A DNA stretch of 51,319 nt from an uncultured Lachnospiraceae bacterium (lineage in GTDB: Bacteria; Bacillota; Clostridia; Lachnospirales; Lachnospiraceae): the NCBI GenBank assembly GCA_947179245.1, contig CAMXBD010000003.1, positions 1 to 51,319 on the forward strand, in the 5' to 3' direction. This document shows, piece after piece, positions 40,571 to 50,351 of this stretch. The notes under the pieces were generated by a model. That model was not told the origin of the DNA. It worked only from the letters and a program-made list of their open reading frames with translations, and did no database searches. How positions within the stretch are numbered: the stretch's first letter is position 1; every line of letters starts with the position of its first letter. Made by a program: the position numbers and the translations under genes.

Positions 40571-41914
40571 TTAATAAAAACATAAAAATTGATTTATATC
40601 TATTACTTCTATGTCTCTTTCTCCTACTGCATTCTTTACATCATCATATATCAGACAAGCCGAGATAATAACAGCCTGTACCCTGTCTATAGCGCCTTCC
40701 GGAGAAACAACTATATATCCTTGCAATATACTTCCCTGTTTATCTTTGGATTTGTCAATTACTGCTTCTACTTCCAATTTGTGCTGTATACAAAACTCCA
40801 ACAGCACTTTTCCATTGTTACCACAGCCCCATATTGCAATCCTTTTACCTGCTTTCTTTAATTTCTCATATAAATCTACTACTTTATCCTTTTTACTATA
40901 TAAAAATGCTTTTAAAATACTTTCCTCATGAAACCAGCCGGATTCAAAGCTTTCAGCTGCAAATCGTTCCAATCCTGTTCGTATATATTGATCTGATATG
41001 CCATTATGATGTTTATCTAATGCACATAAATTATGAATGCCTTCCTCTTGTATGAAGTTATAGAAAGTTCTTGCACGTTCAATATTACGATCCTTCTCAA
41101 GTGCATATTTCAATGAAAAGAAAACTCTGTAATAGAAATATGGCGATAATTCTTTGAATTTATCTCTTTTCACCAGCTCCTGTCCCATCTGCATTAACGC
41201 CTTGTAAGCGCATCCGGAATCTCTGTCACATGAAATCCTCCCGGATTCAGAGTGTTCACGAACATAAACCATCACACGGTCATCCTCTAATACTATAGTT
41301 CCTGATGACAGCAATAATGCCATACAGACAAAGTACACGTCATTATTACAGCTTAAATCTTGAAATTCAAGATAATTTTCTCGTATAAAAGTTTTTCTGT
41401 ATAGTTTATTCCATGGCGCTGATGTCCAATATGCAAACTCGCAAGGGGCGCAGTCAGACACTGTAAATGTATTTTTGCAATATCTAGCTTTATATTCTTG
41501 TCCATGAATGATACGCTGCTTATTATGAATCTGCTCCGTAGGCACATGCTTATAATCAAACATAACAATATCTGCTGCTTTATTTTCTAATGTATCGTAT
41601 GCTTTCTCCAGCATCATCTCATCAAAAATATCATCCCCATCTAAAAAGGCAAGATATTCTCCGTTTGCCATGCCCATGCCTTTGTTTCTGGAATAGGCGG
41701 CTCCTAAACGCTTGGAATTGGATACAATCCTCAGTCTGCTGTCTTTTTGTAAGAATTTCTCTAAAATATCCAGTGTGCCATCTGTCGATCCATCGTTCAC
41801 ACAAATCAGCTCGTAATTTGTAAAAGTCTGCCTCAACACACTTTCCAAGCTTTCTTCCAGATACTTTTCTGAGTTATATAGCGGCATAATAATCGATATG
41901 TTGACATTGTCCAT
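40571..41914 (-). CDS. GT2 glycosyltransferase with C-terminal Rossmann-like module
   Basis: ISIIMPLYNSEKYLEESLESVLRQTFTNYELICVNDGSTDGT, FLDGDDIFDE; C-terminal IAIWGCGNNGKVLLEFC; RBS aagggga. Confidence 0.9.
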   Translation of the reverse strand: MDNVNISIIMPLYNSEKYLEESLESVLRQTFTNYELICVNDGSTDGTLDILEKFLQKDSRLRIVSNSKRLGAAYSRNKGMGMANGEYLAFLDGDDIFDEMMLEKAYDTLENKAADIVMFDYKHVPTEQIHNKQRIIHGQEYKARYCKNTFTVSDCAPCEFAYWTSAPWNKLYRKTFIRENYLEFQDLSCNNDVYFVCMALLLSSGTIVLEDDRVMVYVREHSESGRISCDRDSGCAYKALMQMGQELVKRDKFKELSPYFYYRVFFSLKYALEKDRNIERARTFYNFIQEEGIHNLCALDKHHNGISDQYIRTGLERFAAESFESGWFHEESILKAFLYSKKDKVVDLYEKLKKAGKRIAIWGCGNNGKVLLEFCIQHKLEVEAVIDKSKDKQGSILQGYIVVSPEGAIDRVQAVIISACLIYDDVKNAVGERDIEVIDINQFLCFY

Positions 41915-41982
41915 TATTTTCCCCTTGGCTCTCTGTTATCAATAGGGGCTGTTCATTATAACACCCCCTATTCATACAATCT

Positions 41983-42474
41983 CTATAAGTTGTTCTCTAA
42001 TACTTCATCTATAACTTCTTCAAGCGAAATAATCGGATACTCCACTTTCTGCTCCAGCATGTCTTCGATTTCATCCATATAATGGATTGCAGTCACAACA
42101 ATAGCATCCACTTCTTCTAACGTTTCTTCCGGCGTAACGATATCTACATCCGCATACATTGTGTCTGCTTGCTTATCAATAATATATTTCACTTCTACCT
42201 CAGAATCTTTTAATTCATCAAACAACCGCTCCCCTAACTCTTTCATTCCATATATGGCAATTGTTTTGTATCCATTCTCTACAAAAAACGATCGTATAGA
42301 ATGACCTTTCTGCTCTATCTCCAGCCACTTCAGCAGTAATTCATAAAACTCACCCATCTTCCGCAGACGGTCTCTGGTAGCTGCATCCTTTTTCTTTTGC
42401 TTAAATCCTACTGCTGCCGCTCCTGTAGATGCTCCCAATAATAAGGATAATCCTGTAAGTGTTCCCTTTTTCAT
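41983..42474 (-). CDS. Standalone Rossmann-like protein with N-terminal membrane anchor
   Basis: LTGLSLLLGASTGAAAVGF hydrophobic N-terminus followed by IAIYGMKELGERLFDELKDSEVEVKYIIDK; RBS aaaggag. Confidence 0.75.
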   Translation of the reverse strand: MKKGTLTGLSLLLGASTGAAAVGFKQKKKDAATRDRLRKMGEFYELLLKWLEIEQKGHSIRSFFVENGYKTIAIYGMKELGERLFDELKDSEVEVKYIIDKQADTMYADVDIVTPEETLEEVDAIVVTAIHYMDEIEDMLEQKVEYPIISLEEVIDEVLENNL

Positions 42475-42542
42475 ATTTCTTGTTCTCCTTTTTTATTAAT
42501 ATTATCCGGTTCGGACAACCGGCAGAATCCGTAATCTCTGTT

Positions 42543-44234
42543 TCAACCGATCAAAACATTTTTCCCTTCAAAAGCAAATCCGTATTTTCTAATTCGTTCT
42601 GCCGGAATCCCTCTTTGCTTCAAATCGGTTTCATACTGTTTTTCCTCTATCTGGGCAAGCGCCGCTTCTACAGTGTCTTCTAGGCTGTTGTCCCTTCTGG
42701 GATTATATACTTTGAACTCTATGATATATGCCTCCAGTCCCTCTTTCTTCGGTTCTAACATAATATCATATCGGCCAAATCCACTCTCCCGATTAGATGT
42801 AATATGGTATCTGCCTTCCAATTCTACGATCAGCCCTAATACAAACCCATGATAGAACCGTTCCGGCTCCGCTTTGCCGGATGCACGTTTCCCTGTATCA
42901 AAGTAACTGAATGTTGCACTGGTAACACGGTTCATATATTCGTTCATGGCTTCCACATCGCCCACTAGCAAGGCCTTCACAAAATCATTGTAATCAGAAA
43001 TATTCGCGGCGAACCACCCCCGCACCATGTTCCGGAACATAAGGCTTACTTCGTGATTCGTTAACGTCAGTTCATATTTAGGTGCATCTGTCACGTCCTC
43101 TGTATCATATCTCTCATAGTTCAGCACCTTCAGATAACCGCTTGCCACAAGGAGACTCCATATCGCATATTCATTGTCGTCCAGCTGGCTATAGACAATC
43201 TGTTCATCAATCGGAATAAATAAATGCCCACCCTGCAACAGATACTCGAAGGATTCTTTCACTGCCTTATTCCCCTCGCGGAGCAGTTTCCCTACAAGGC
43301 TGTTGGAGCTGGTGTTCGCCCAGTATGTTGTGAGATTTCCTGTATCCAGATAATTTAATATAGACCAAGGATTATATACATCTTCCCATTCTCCAAATAT
43401 GAAACCGTCATACCAGCGCTTTACCTCATTCTTCTTTTCAAAACCATATTCATCCATTGCATTAAAAACTTCGTTTTCCGTAAAACCAAAGGCACTCCCA
43501 TATTCGTTTGACGTAGTTGTCACCACTTTCAGATTATTCAGATCTGAGAAAATTGATTCTTTACTGACTCTGGTTATCCCTGTCATTATCGCCCTTTCAA
43601 GCCATGGGTTTGTCTTAAATGCCGAATTAAAAAGACTTCTGGTAAAAGAAACTAGTTTCTCCCAGTATCCATGTACATATGCCTCCTGCATGGGCGTATC
43701 ATATTCATCCAAAAGAATGATGACCTTCTTATGATAATAACGGCATAAATATTCCGATAACTGATGCAGCGCTAATGTTGCGTCAACATCACCCATATCA
43801 ATGGACTTCCTGCGAAACGTGTCTTTTTCCTGTTCTGTCAGGCAATCCCCTTCCAGCAAAAAAGCGCACCTCGAATATTCACTTGCAATCAACTGGCATA
43901 TTTTGGCACGCGCATCCTCATAATTTGGTTCTTTCACATTTGCAAAAGAAAGGCTGATGACAGGATATGTTCCCTGCAAGGTACGGAATTTTGCTTCCTT
44001 CCAGATGGCAAGGCGTTCAAATAAATCATTTCTCCCCACATACTTTAATGAAAAAAACTGTTCCACCATGCTCATCGTCAAGGTTTTCCCAAATCTTCGC
44101 GGGCGGGTAATCAGCGTTACCTCATCACCGCTCTCCCACCATTCCTTTATAAAAAAAGTTTTATCAATATAGAAGTAATTATTTTCAATTATCTTACTAA
44201 AATCCTGTATTCCGATTCCTATTGTTCTAGCCAT
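42543..44234 (-). CDS. AAA-ATPase-like protein with C-terminal PD-(D/E)XK nuclease-like domain
   Basis: FYIDKTFFIKEWWESGDEVTLITRPRRFGKTLTMSMVEQFF, ILLDEYDTPMQEAY, C-terminal ESGFGRYDIMLEPKKEGLEAYIIEFKV. Confidence 0.93.
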   Translation of the reverse strand: MARTIGIGIQDFSKIIENNYFYIDKTFFIKEWWESGDEVTLITRPRRFGKTLTMSMVEQFFSLKYVGRNDLFERLAIWKEAKFRTLQGTYPVISLSFANVKEPNYEDARAKICQLIASEYSRCAFLLEGDCLTEQEKDTFRRKSIDMGDVDATLALHQLSEYLCRYYHKKVIILLDEYDTPMQEAYVHGYWEKLVSFTRSLFNSAFKTNPWLERAIMTGITRVSKESIFSDLNNLKVVTTTSNEYGSAFGFTENEVFNAMDEYGFEKKNEVKRWYDGFIFGEWEDVYNPWSILNYLDTGNLTTYWANTSSNSLVGKLLREGNKAVKESFEYLLQGGHLFIPIDEQIVYSQLDDNEYAIWSLLVASGYLKVLNYERYDTEDVTDAPKYELTLTNHEVSLMFRNMVRGWFAANISDYNDFVKALLVGDVEAMNEYMNRVTSATFSYFDTGKRASGKAEPERFYHGFVLGLIVELEGRYHITSNRESGFGRYDIMLEPKKEGLEAYIIEFKVYNPRRDNSLEDTVEAALAQIEEKQYETDLKQRGIPAERIRKYGFAFEGKNVLIG

Positions 44235-44305
44235 ATGAGCCCACCGCCTTTAATGCTATATATAAAAATAATACTTTAAATTCGTTGCAAAAACAATCCT
44301 TCCGT

Positions 44306-46225
44306 CTACGCCGTTTCAAACTTCCACTTTTCCCCAGCCTTGTCTATTTCACTTTGAAGCCACATCTCCAGACTCATCATACGGAATAATTCGTCTGCCC
44401 AATTTTTATCTCCATTTAAATGTTCTGTATAAATTTGTTCTATCGAATCACTATCCACTATGTTCCTCTCTCTAAATGCATCAATGTATTCTTTTATTTT
44501 CTCTCTAAACCGCTCATCTCCCACCCATTTGTCAAAAGGCGCCGGAAATCCCATTTTACTTCTTCGACGGAATATTTCTCTAGGCAGATACTTTTTACAG
44601 CTTTTCCGCATGATATACTTTGTCCATCTCCCACGTATTTTGTATTGATCCGGAAGTGTATAAGAAAACTCCACTAACCTGTAGTCCAGAAAAGGAAGTC
44701 TTACTTCCAAGGATCTTGCCATGCTATTACGGTCAACATCGTGCAGAATACGCGGCAGTATTTTATACCAAAATCGTAAGTAAAGATCTTTATCCAATTC
44801 ACTGACTATAGACCCGTTTTTCTGTAAATTATTTTCTAAATCTATTGTATCAAATCCATCTTTGTATTTTATCTTCACATCAGATACTTTACGGAAACCT
44901 TTTCTTTCTCTCTCTTTCTTTAACTCCCTATACCCCCGTGCTCCTAATGTTTTTAATAACAAATCTTTATTCAATAAATACATTTTGTCCGGCCATTCAT
45001 TTTGAACCGACAACACCAATTTAACGGCCTGTATCTTGGAACTAAAAGTGTTCTTCCGCAATAGTTCTTTGAGCTTTGCATTATAAAAAGTAAGATATCC
45101 GCCAAAGAGTTCATCCGCTCCCTGACCATCCAGAAGAACTTTGACCTGTTTATCCACCCCACGATACACGCAGTAACCACTATAAGGACTTGCGCTATGA
45201 CAGGGTCCGTCATGATAATATATCAAGTCTTTGATGTCCTGCATGATATCTTCCGATTGTTCCGGATATATATAATGCGGTATCGCATCCGCATATTCAT
45301 TCATGCAATCAATAAATTCTCTCTCATCACAATTCTTTTCATTATATATTGAAGAAAATGTGTGCATCTTCGTATGAAATTTTTTACAAGAAATACCTAC
45401 TATCGTACTGGAATCCAGTCCTCCTGACAAACTTGCCCCTACTTCCACATCAGCACGCAATCTTATCCTGATAGAATCCTCTAGCAGTTCACGAAATTTT
45501 TTGTACGGATTTCCGTACTTCCATCTATTTTGAAATTCTGCGACGTTAATCTCCCAATATTTCTGATACTCCTTTGTTTTCGTATGCAGATCGTATATCA
45601 TATTATGGCTTTTAGGGAAATTATGAATATTTCTATAAAAAGTATGTTCATCCAGATCTTCCTGAACCCCTCTCAGATATCTCGCAATCTGTGTAATATC
45701 TGCAAGCTTCTCTTGAGGTCTTATGGCTGTAATACATTTAATCTCCGATGCAAATATGATTTCCTCTTCCGATTCATAAATATATAATGGTTTCACCCCA
45801 AAACGATCCCTTGAAATAAAAACCTGTTTTCGCATAGTATCATATAGAACGATGCTCCACATACCATTAAAACATTGGCTGCACTCTTTTCCCCAATAGC
45901 GATACGCTTCTATAATCACTTCTGTATCCGTCTCAGTACAAAACTTTGCACCTTCTTTTTGCAATTCTTCTTTCAGCTCTATATAATTATATATTTCACC
46001 ATTAAAAATCAGGACAAATCTCCTATCATAACTTATCATCGGCTGACTGCCACTGTCTGTCAAATCTACAATCGAGAGCCTTCGATGTCCGAGTCCGATA
46101 TTATGATCTATATAGATTCCCTCCGAATCCGGTCCCCGATGCGCCATTATGTCATTCATTTTCCGGATTTCAGCTTCATCTACCCTGCCATTTTGTTTAT
46201 TTATTATTCCTGCAATCCCACACAT
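44306..46225 (-). CDS. Asparagine synthetase-like glutamine amidotransferase (AsnB family)
   Basis: MCGIAGIINKQNGRVDEAEIRKMNDIMAHRGPDSEGI; VGASLSGGLDSSTIVGISCK; LLDGQGADELFGGY. Confidence 0.94.
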   Translation of the reverse strand: MCGIAGIINKQNGRVDEAEIRKMNDIMAHRGPDSEGIYIDHNIGLGHRRLSIVDLTDSGSQPMISYDRRFVLIFNGEIYNYIELKEELQKEGAKFCTETDTEVIIEAYRYWGKECSQCFNGMWSIVLYDTMRKQVFISRDRFGVKPLYIYESEEEIIFASEIKCITAIRPQEKLADITQIARYLRGVQEDLDEHTFYRNIHNFPKSHNMIYDLHTKTKEYQKYWEINVAEFQNRWKYGNPYKKFRELLEDSIRIRLRADVEVGASLSGGLDSSTIVGISCKKFHTKMHTFSSIYNEKNCDEREFIDCMNEYADAIPHYIYPEQSEDIMQDIKDLIYYHDGPCHSASPYSGYCVYRGVDKQVKVLLDGQGADELFGGYLTFYNAKLKELLRKNTFSSKIQAVKLVLSVQNEWPDKMYLLNKDLLLKTLGARGYRELKKERERKGFRKVSDVKIKYKDGFDTIDLENNLQKNGSIVSELDKDLYLRFWYKILPRILHDVDRNSMARSLEVRLPFLDYRLVEFSYTLPDQYKIRGRWTKYIMRKSCKKYLPREIFRRRSKMGFPAPFDKWVGDERFREKIKEYIDAFRERNIVDSDSIEQIYTEHLNGDKNWADELFRMMSLEMWLQSEIDKAGEKWKFETA

Positions 46226-46232
46226 AACGTTC

Positions 46233-46697
46233 TCATTTACATCCTTTTACTTTCTTCTCAAACCAATATAGCAAAGTAATATATGTCTTAACCACGCTTA
46301 CCAGCAAATCATGTGTCCGCGAAAACATAATCTCTTTATTCAGATCATAGGTCACAATCTCATCCTTACGTATCACCTTATAATATGCCTTGCAATACCG
46401 CAATTCTGAAATAACAGCGTAAACTTCCCAATAAGTATAAATATTATTAAGATCAGGAGACGGTACCCATATTTCATGAAATTTAATGTCCGGTATCCGG
46501 TTTTCTTCCATGATCGTTTTATAATCTATATATTTCCCCTTTGTACCTATACAGTGAATCCCCAACCCTAATCCATTATAAATACTCGTTTCATTCTCTG
46601 GCATAACAATATAAACATTATTATTTAACGTATCAATATTACCGAGCAGATGTTTTGTTCTCTCTTCATTTACCGTCTTAAAAATTAAAACATTCAT
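46233..46697 (-). CDS. Hypothetical protein, 154 aa, glycan-locus associated
   Basis: Intact ORF immediately upstream of asnB (7-bp gap), co-directional. Confidence 0.65.
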   Translation of the reverse strand: MNVLIFKTVNEERTKHLLGNIDTLNNNVYIVMPENETSIYNGLGLGIHCIGTKGKYIDYKTIMEENRIPDIKFHEIWVPSPDLNNIYTYWEVYAVISELRYCKAYYKVIRKDEIVTYDLNKEIMFSRTHDLLVSVVKTYITLLYWFEKKVKGCK

Positions 46698-46828
46698 CCT
46701 AATCCCCTTACAAATATATCACATGATTCTATTTTACCATCCACTCCTCATTTGCGTAAACAAAAATCTTTATCATACCATACGCACATCCATAGACCAT
46801 CACTTTATATCCCATATTATTTTCTATA

Positions 46829-46856
46829 TTGAAACACCGCTTTTTTATGATAGAAT
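46829..46856 (+). promoter_or_regulatory. Putative sigmaA-type promoter for the divergent plus-strand genes
   Basis: TTGAAA-N16-TAGAAT, followed by RBS aggggg and ATG at 46896. Confidence 0.45.
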
Positions 46857-46895
46857 AATAGAGAATCATTTTGTCATTCAGGGGGATCAAATCAT

Positions 46896-48968
46896 ATGAT
46901 AGAACTTAAAAATATTCAGGAATTTGAACAATGGCTGGTTGCACAAAATAAAATATATCTTTACGGTGCTGGTAAAATGTGTGACAAGTTGATAAAAAAA
47001 ATACATCATATGGGCTTAAAGGACTCTGTTCAAAGTATTTTGGTTTCAGATATCAGCCATACTTTCAAAACATTATTCGGCGTAAATGCCGTAAAATTTA
47101 ACGCAAATGAGATATCCCGAGAAATACCCATCTTACTTGCTGTTGCCGGTTTGCCCCAAAAAGAAATTATGGCTTTTCTTCAACAACAAAATATCAATCA
47201 TTTTGTAATATTATCAGACGATTTTGAAAACAAGTTAAATGAAAATCTAAACCAGATAGAAGCCCCTGAATTAAAGGAAAAAATATATGATTATTCCAAA
47301 AATAATAGCGGACAGGCTCCAAAAGATATTTTGTTCTTATCCCCTCCATATTGGGATTTCCACTCACCTTTCAGTGCAGTACCCTGCCTTGTTGCCGAAT
47401 TAAAGCAGCATGGTTATTCCGTGGCTCAATACGACATTGGTATTCATTGCATACACCATTTAATTCATGAAAAGTGGAAAGAATCCGCCGAGCAGTGCTT
47501 AACCGAATCTTTCTATAACAATACATTCAAAAATTACGAAAATAATGAATATTCTTCCTATGAGGAATACAGGGATGACATGTGGTTTTTCAAATCAGAT
47601 GGATTTGATGTGGCTCTGGTTAAAACCAGATATTTTGAATTAAACGCTGTACAAAAAAGAGTTTTGGAAGCATTTTACTCCAAAATTTATCTTTTTGACA
47701 TAACAGATATAGATTTTGACAGATGCAGCAATCTGGAATCAGAAATTAACCAATGGTATTCACGGAATATGCTTGAGACTTTATTTACCGAGGGACTCAA
47801 AGAAATATTCATCAACATCCCGAAAGTTATCGGTATTTCAATTACCAGTACCTGTCAGTTTATTCCCGGCTGTATTTTAGCGGAGTTAATCAAGCACTGC
47901 CGACCGGACGTCAAAATTATTTTGGGTGGAAGCTGTGCAGATTTATTTGCGAACAGTTCTTATGCCCCAAAAACAGATATCAAGAAATATTTTGATTATA
48001 TTATTATCGGAGAAGGTGAAACTGCCCTTGTTAATCTTATGCGACATTTCGATAATATGGCTGCTTTGGATACCATTCCTAACTTAATGTTCATAGACTC
48101 CGACAATGAAATCCGTTATACAAAACAAATTGTTGAAGATGTCACCAGACTTCCCGCACCGGATTATGACGGCTTAAATCTGGATTTGTATCTGGCTCCA
48201 GAACTTACCCTGCCTTACCAGACCTCCAGAGGCTGCCATTACGGATATTGTGCTTTTTGTAATCATGATGAAAAATACAGGCATAACTATCGTTCCAAAC
48301 AAATGGATACGGTTGTGAAAGACTTATTATCACTATCCGGGAAATACAACAACAAATGTTTCCAATTCGTAGACGAAGCGATCCGTCCCGATTGTTTTAA
48401 AGATATGATCGAAGAAATGGATAAACACAAGGAATTCAAAGAAATGAAATGGTTCTACTACTCCAGAGTCAGCCGTAAGTATGATGAAGAGTTATTAAGA
48501 AAAGCGCACGCCAACGGCTGTGAAATGGTCATGTTTGGAGTCGAAAGTTTCAACCAGAGACTGCTAAATTTTATAAAGAAAGGTATTACCGCAGATACAT
48601 CAAAATATTGTCTGGAATTGTTTCACAAATGCGGTATAAAAACTTATGCATGGTTATTGTGTAACCTGCCCTCCGAAACACTTGAAGAAGCCAAAGAAGA
48701 TTTAGAAGAGGTAAAGCGAATGCATAAATATATCGATGCATTCTCAGTCGGTGTATTTCGTTTAGAACGTAATACAGATATGTACATCAGCCCGGAAAAA
48801 TATAACATAATAAGCATTAACCCAGATGATCCGCGGAAATTTCAATCCCATAAAGATAATGTACCGATTGATAAAAACAGCATTTTGAATTTTGCCGCGC
48901 AAGAGTACTCACGCTATCAAAAGGAATGCCATGCCTTGGGAAACAGATATACGATTTTTTTTGAATGA
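46896..48968 (+). CDS. B12-binding-type radical SAM protein with N-terminal Rossmann-like module
   Basis: IYLYGAGKMCDKLIKK; DILFLSPPYWDFHSP; IILGGSCADLFAN; IIIGEGETALVNLM; TSRGCHYGYCAFCNH (CX4CX2C). Confidence 0.88.
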   Translation: MIELKNIQEFEQWLVAQNKIYLYGAGKMCDKLIKKIHHMGLKDSVQSILVSDISHTFKTLFGVNAVKFNANEISREIPILLAVAGLPQKEIMAFLQQQNINHFVILSDDFENKLNENLNQIEAPELKEKIYDYSKNNSGQAPKDILFLSPPYWDFHSPFSAVPCLVAELKQHGYSVAQYDIGIHCIHHLIHEKWKESAEQCLTESFYNNTFKNYENNEYSSYEEYRDDMWFFKSDGFDVALVKTRYFELNAVQKRVLEAFYSKIYLFDITDIDFDRCSNLESEINQWYSRNMLETLFTEGLKEIFINIPKVIGISITSTCQFIPGCILAELIKHCRPDVKIILGGSCADLFANSSYAPKTDIKKYFDYIIIGEGETALVNLMRHFDNMAALDTIPNLMFIDSDNEIRYTKQIVEDVTRLPAPDYDGLNLDLYLAPELTLPYQTSRGCHYGYCAFCNHDEKYRHNYRSKQMDTVVKDLLSLSGKYNNKCFQFVDEAIRPDCFKDMIEEMDKHKEFKEMKWFYYSRVSRKYDEELLRKAHANGCEMVMFGVESFNQRLLNFIKKGITADTSKYCLELFHKCGIKTYAWLLCNLPSETLEEAKEDLEEVKRMHKYIDAFSVGVFRLERNTDMYISPEKYNIISINPDDPRKFQSHKDNVPIDKNSILNFAAQEYSRYQKECHALGNRYTIFFE

Positions 48969-49046
48969 AAATGATAGAACATATAAGCATAAAAGAATGG
49001 CAAATTATCCAAATAATATATACAAATGTAACGGGAGACTGTTAAA

Positions 49047-50351
49047 ATGAAAATAAGCACAATTATTCCGGTATATAATGCAGAAAAATACATAGCGCGC
49101 TGTCTGGATAGCATTTTGAACCAAGGTATTGAATCCCATGAAATTATCTGCGTGGATGACGGTTCCACCGACCATTCTTTAGAAATCCTAAGGAACTATG
49201 AAAAAGCACATGAAAACATCCATGTATTAACACAAAAAAACAGCTATGCCGGGGCTGCGCGAAATAACGGACTGGCGATTGCCATGGGGGAATATGTCCA
49301 CTTTATGGATGCGGATGACTATGTCCTGCCCGGCGCATATGCCAAAGTCTATGAAACTGCCAAAGTATTATCGGCAGACTACGTTAAAACAAGAAGCAAG
49401 ACCTTCGATATGCAGTCGGGCAATTTAATCGATAATAATTATTTCTCCATGTCCGGATTCCCTGACAACATTTATGGAAAAGTCTGCTCCTTGAGTGATT
49501 GTCAGGATGTCCTCCTCAAAACAGCAAGAGCCCCATGGACAAGTTTTGTAAAAAGAAGTTATCTGATGGAGCATAATATCAGATTTAACTCCCTTAAATG
49601 CGTAAATGACCGTTCTTTTTATATGGATGTCATCATGCACACAAATAGAATCGTCATCTGTGATTGTTATATGGTATGCTATCAAATCAATAACAAAAAA
49701 TCGTTAATGGGAATTAGAAATGACAATTTTATATGTCTTATAGAGTCATATCAAATTATAAAAGATATGGTCGCAGATATGCCATGCGATCTAAAAAAGA
49801 AAGTACTCGGATATGAATTCAAAAGCTTAGCGGGACCATATGCAAAATTAAACACAACGCAGCAAAAAGAAATTGAAGATGTATTGAAACCTTTTCTGGA
49901 AAATATCGTTTGGAGTGAGTTGGACGGAAATGTCCTTGCTGCTTCTGTTTCAAAACCTATATATGAACTTATGAATATAGAATTTCCAGATAATTATCAG
50001 ATAAACAGCCTCTCCACATTGACAGATCTCTATACAAATTCGCGCGAAATAATTCTGTACGGCGCCGGAACAGTGTGCCTTGCGCTGATACAGTACCTTG
50101 CGAAATACAACTATAATCTGAACAGAATACAGTGTATCGCAGTGTCTGATAAGGCAAATAATCCCGATTGTATCATGGGGATTCCAGTACGTTCCGTGGA
50201 AGAATGCAATATAAGCTCCACCACTGAGATTATCATCGCTACTTTTGAGAATGTGCAGCTTGCGATTTATCACGGATTATCATTGGGCACTTCCTGTAAT
50301 ATACGTGGAATTACTGATTACTTATATACATTACTTCAACAGGAAATCTAA
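49047..50351 (+). CDS. GT2 glycosyltransferase with C-terminal Rossmann-like module
   Basis: ISTIIPVYNAEKYIARCLDSILNQGIESHEIICVDDGSTDHS, FMDADDYV; C-terminal IILYGAGTVCLALIQYL. Confidence 0.9.
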   Translation: MKISTIIPVYNAEKYIARCLDSILNQGIESHEIICVDDGSTDHSLEILRNYEKAHENIHVLTQKNSYAGAARNNGLAIAMGEYVHFMDADDYVLPGAYAKVYETAKVLSADYVKTRSKTFDMQSGNLIDNNYFSMSGFPDNIYGKVCSLSDCQDVLLKTARAPWTSFVKRSYLMEHNIRFNSLKCVNDRSFYMDVIMHTNRIVICDCYMVCYQINNKKSLMGIRNDNFICLIESYQIIKDMVADMPCDLKKKVLGYEFKSLAGPYAKLNTTQQKEIEDVLKPFLENIVWSELDGNVLAASVSKPIYELMNIEFPDNYQINSLSTLTDLYTNSREIILYGAGTVCLALIQYLAKYNYNLNRIQCIAVSDKANNPDCIMGIPVRSVEECNISSTTEIIIATFENVQLAIYHGLSLGTSCNIRGITDYLYTLLQQEI

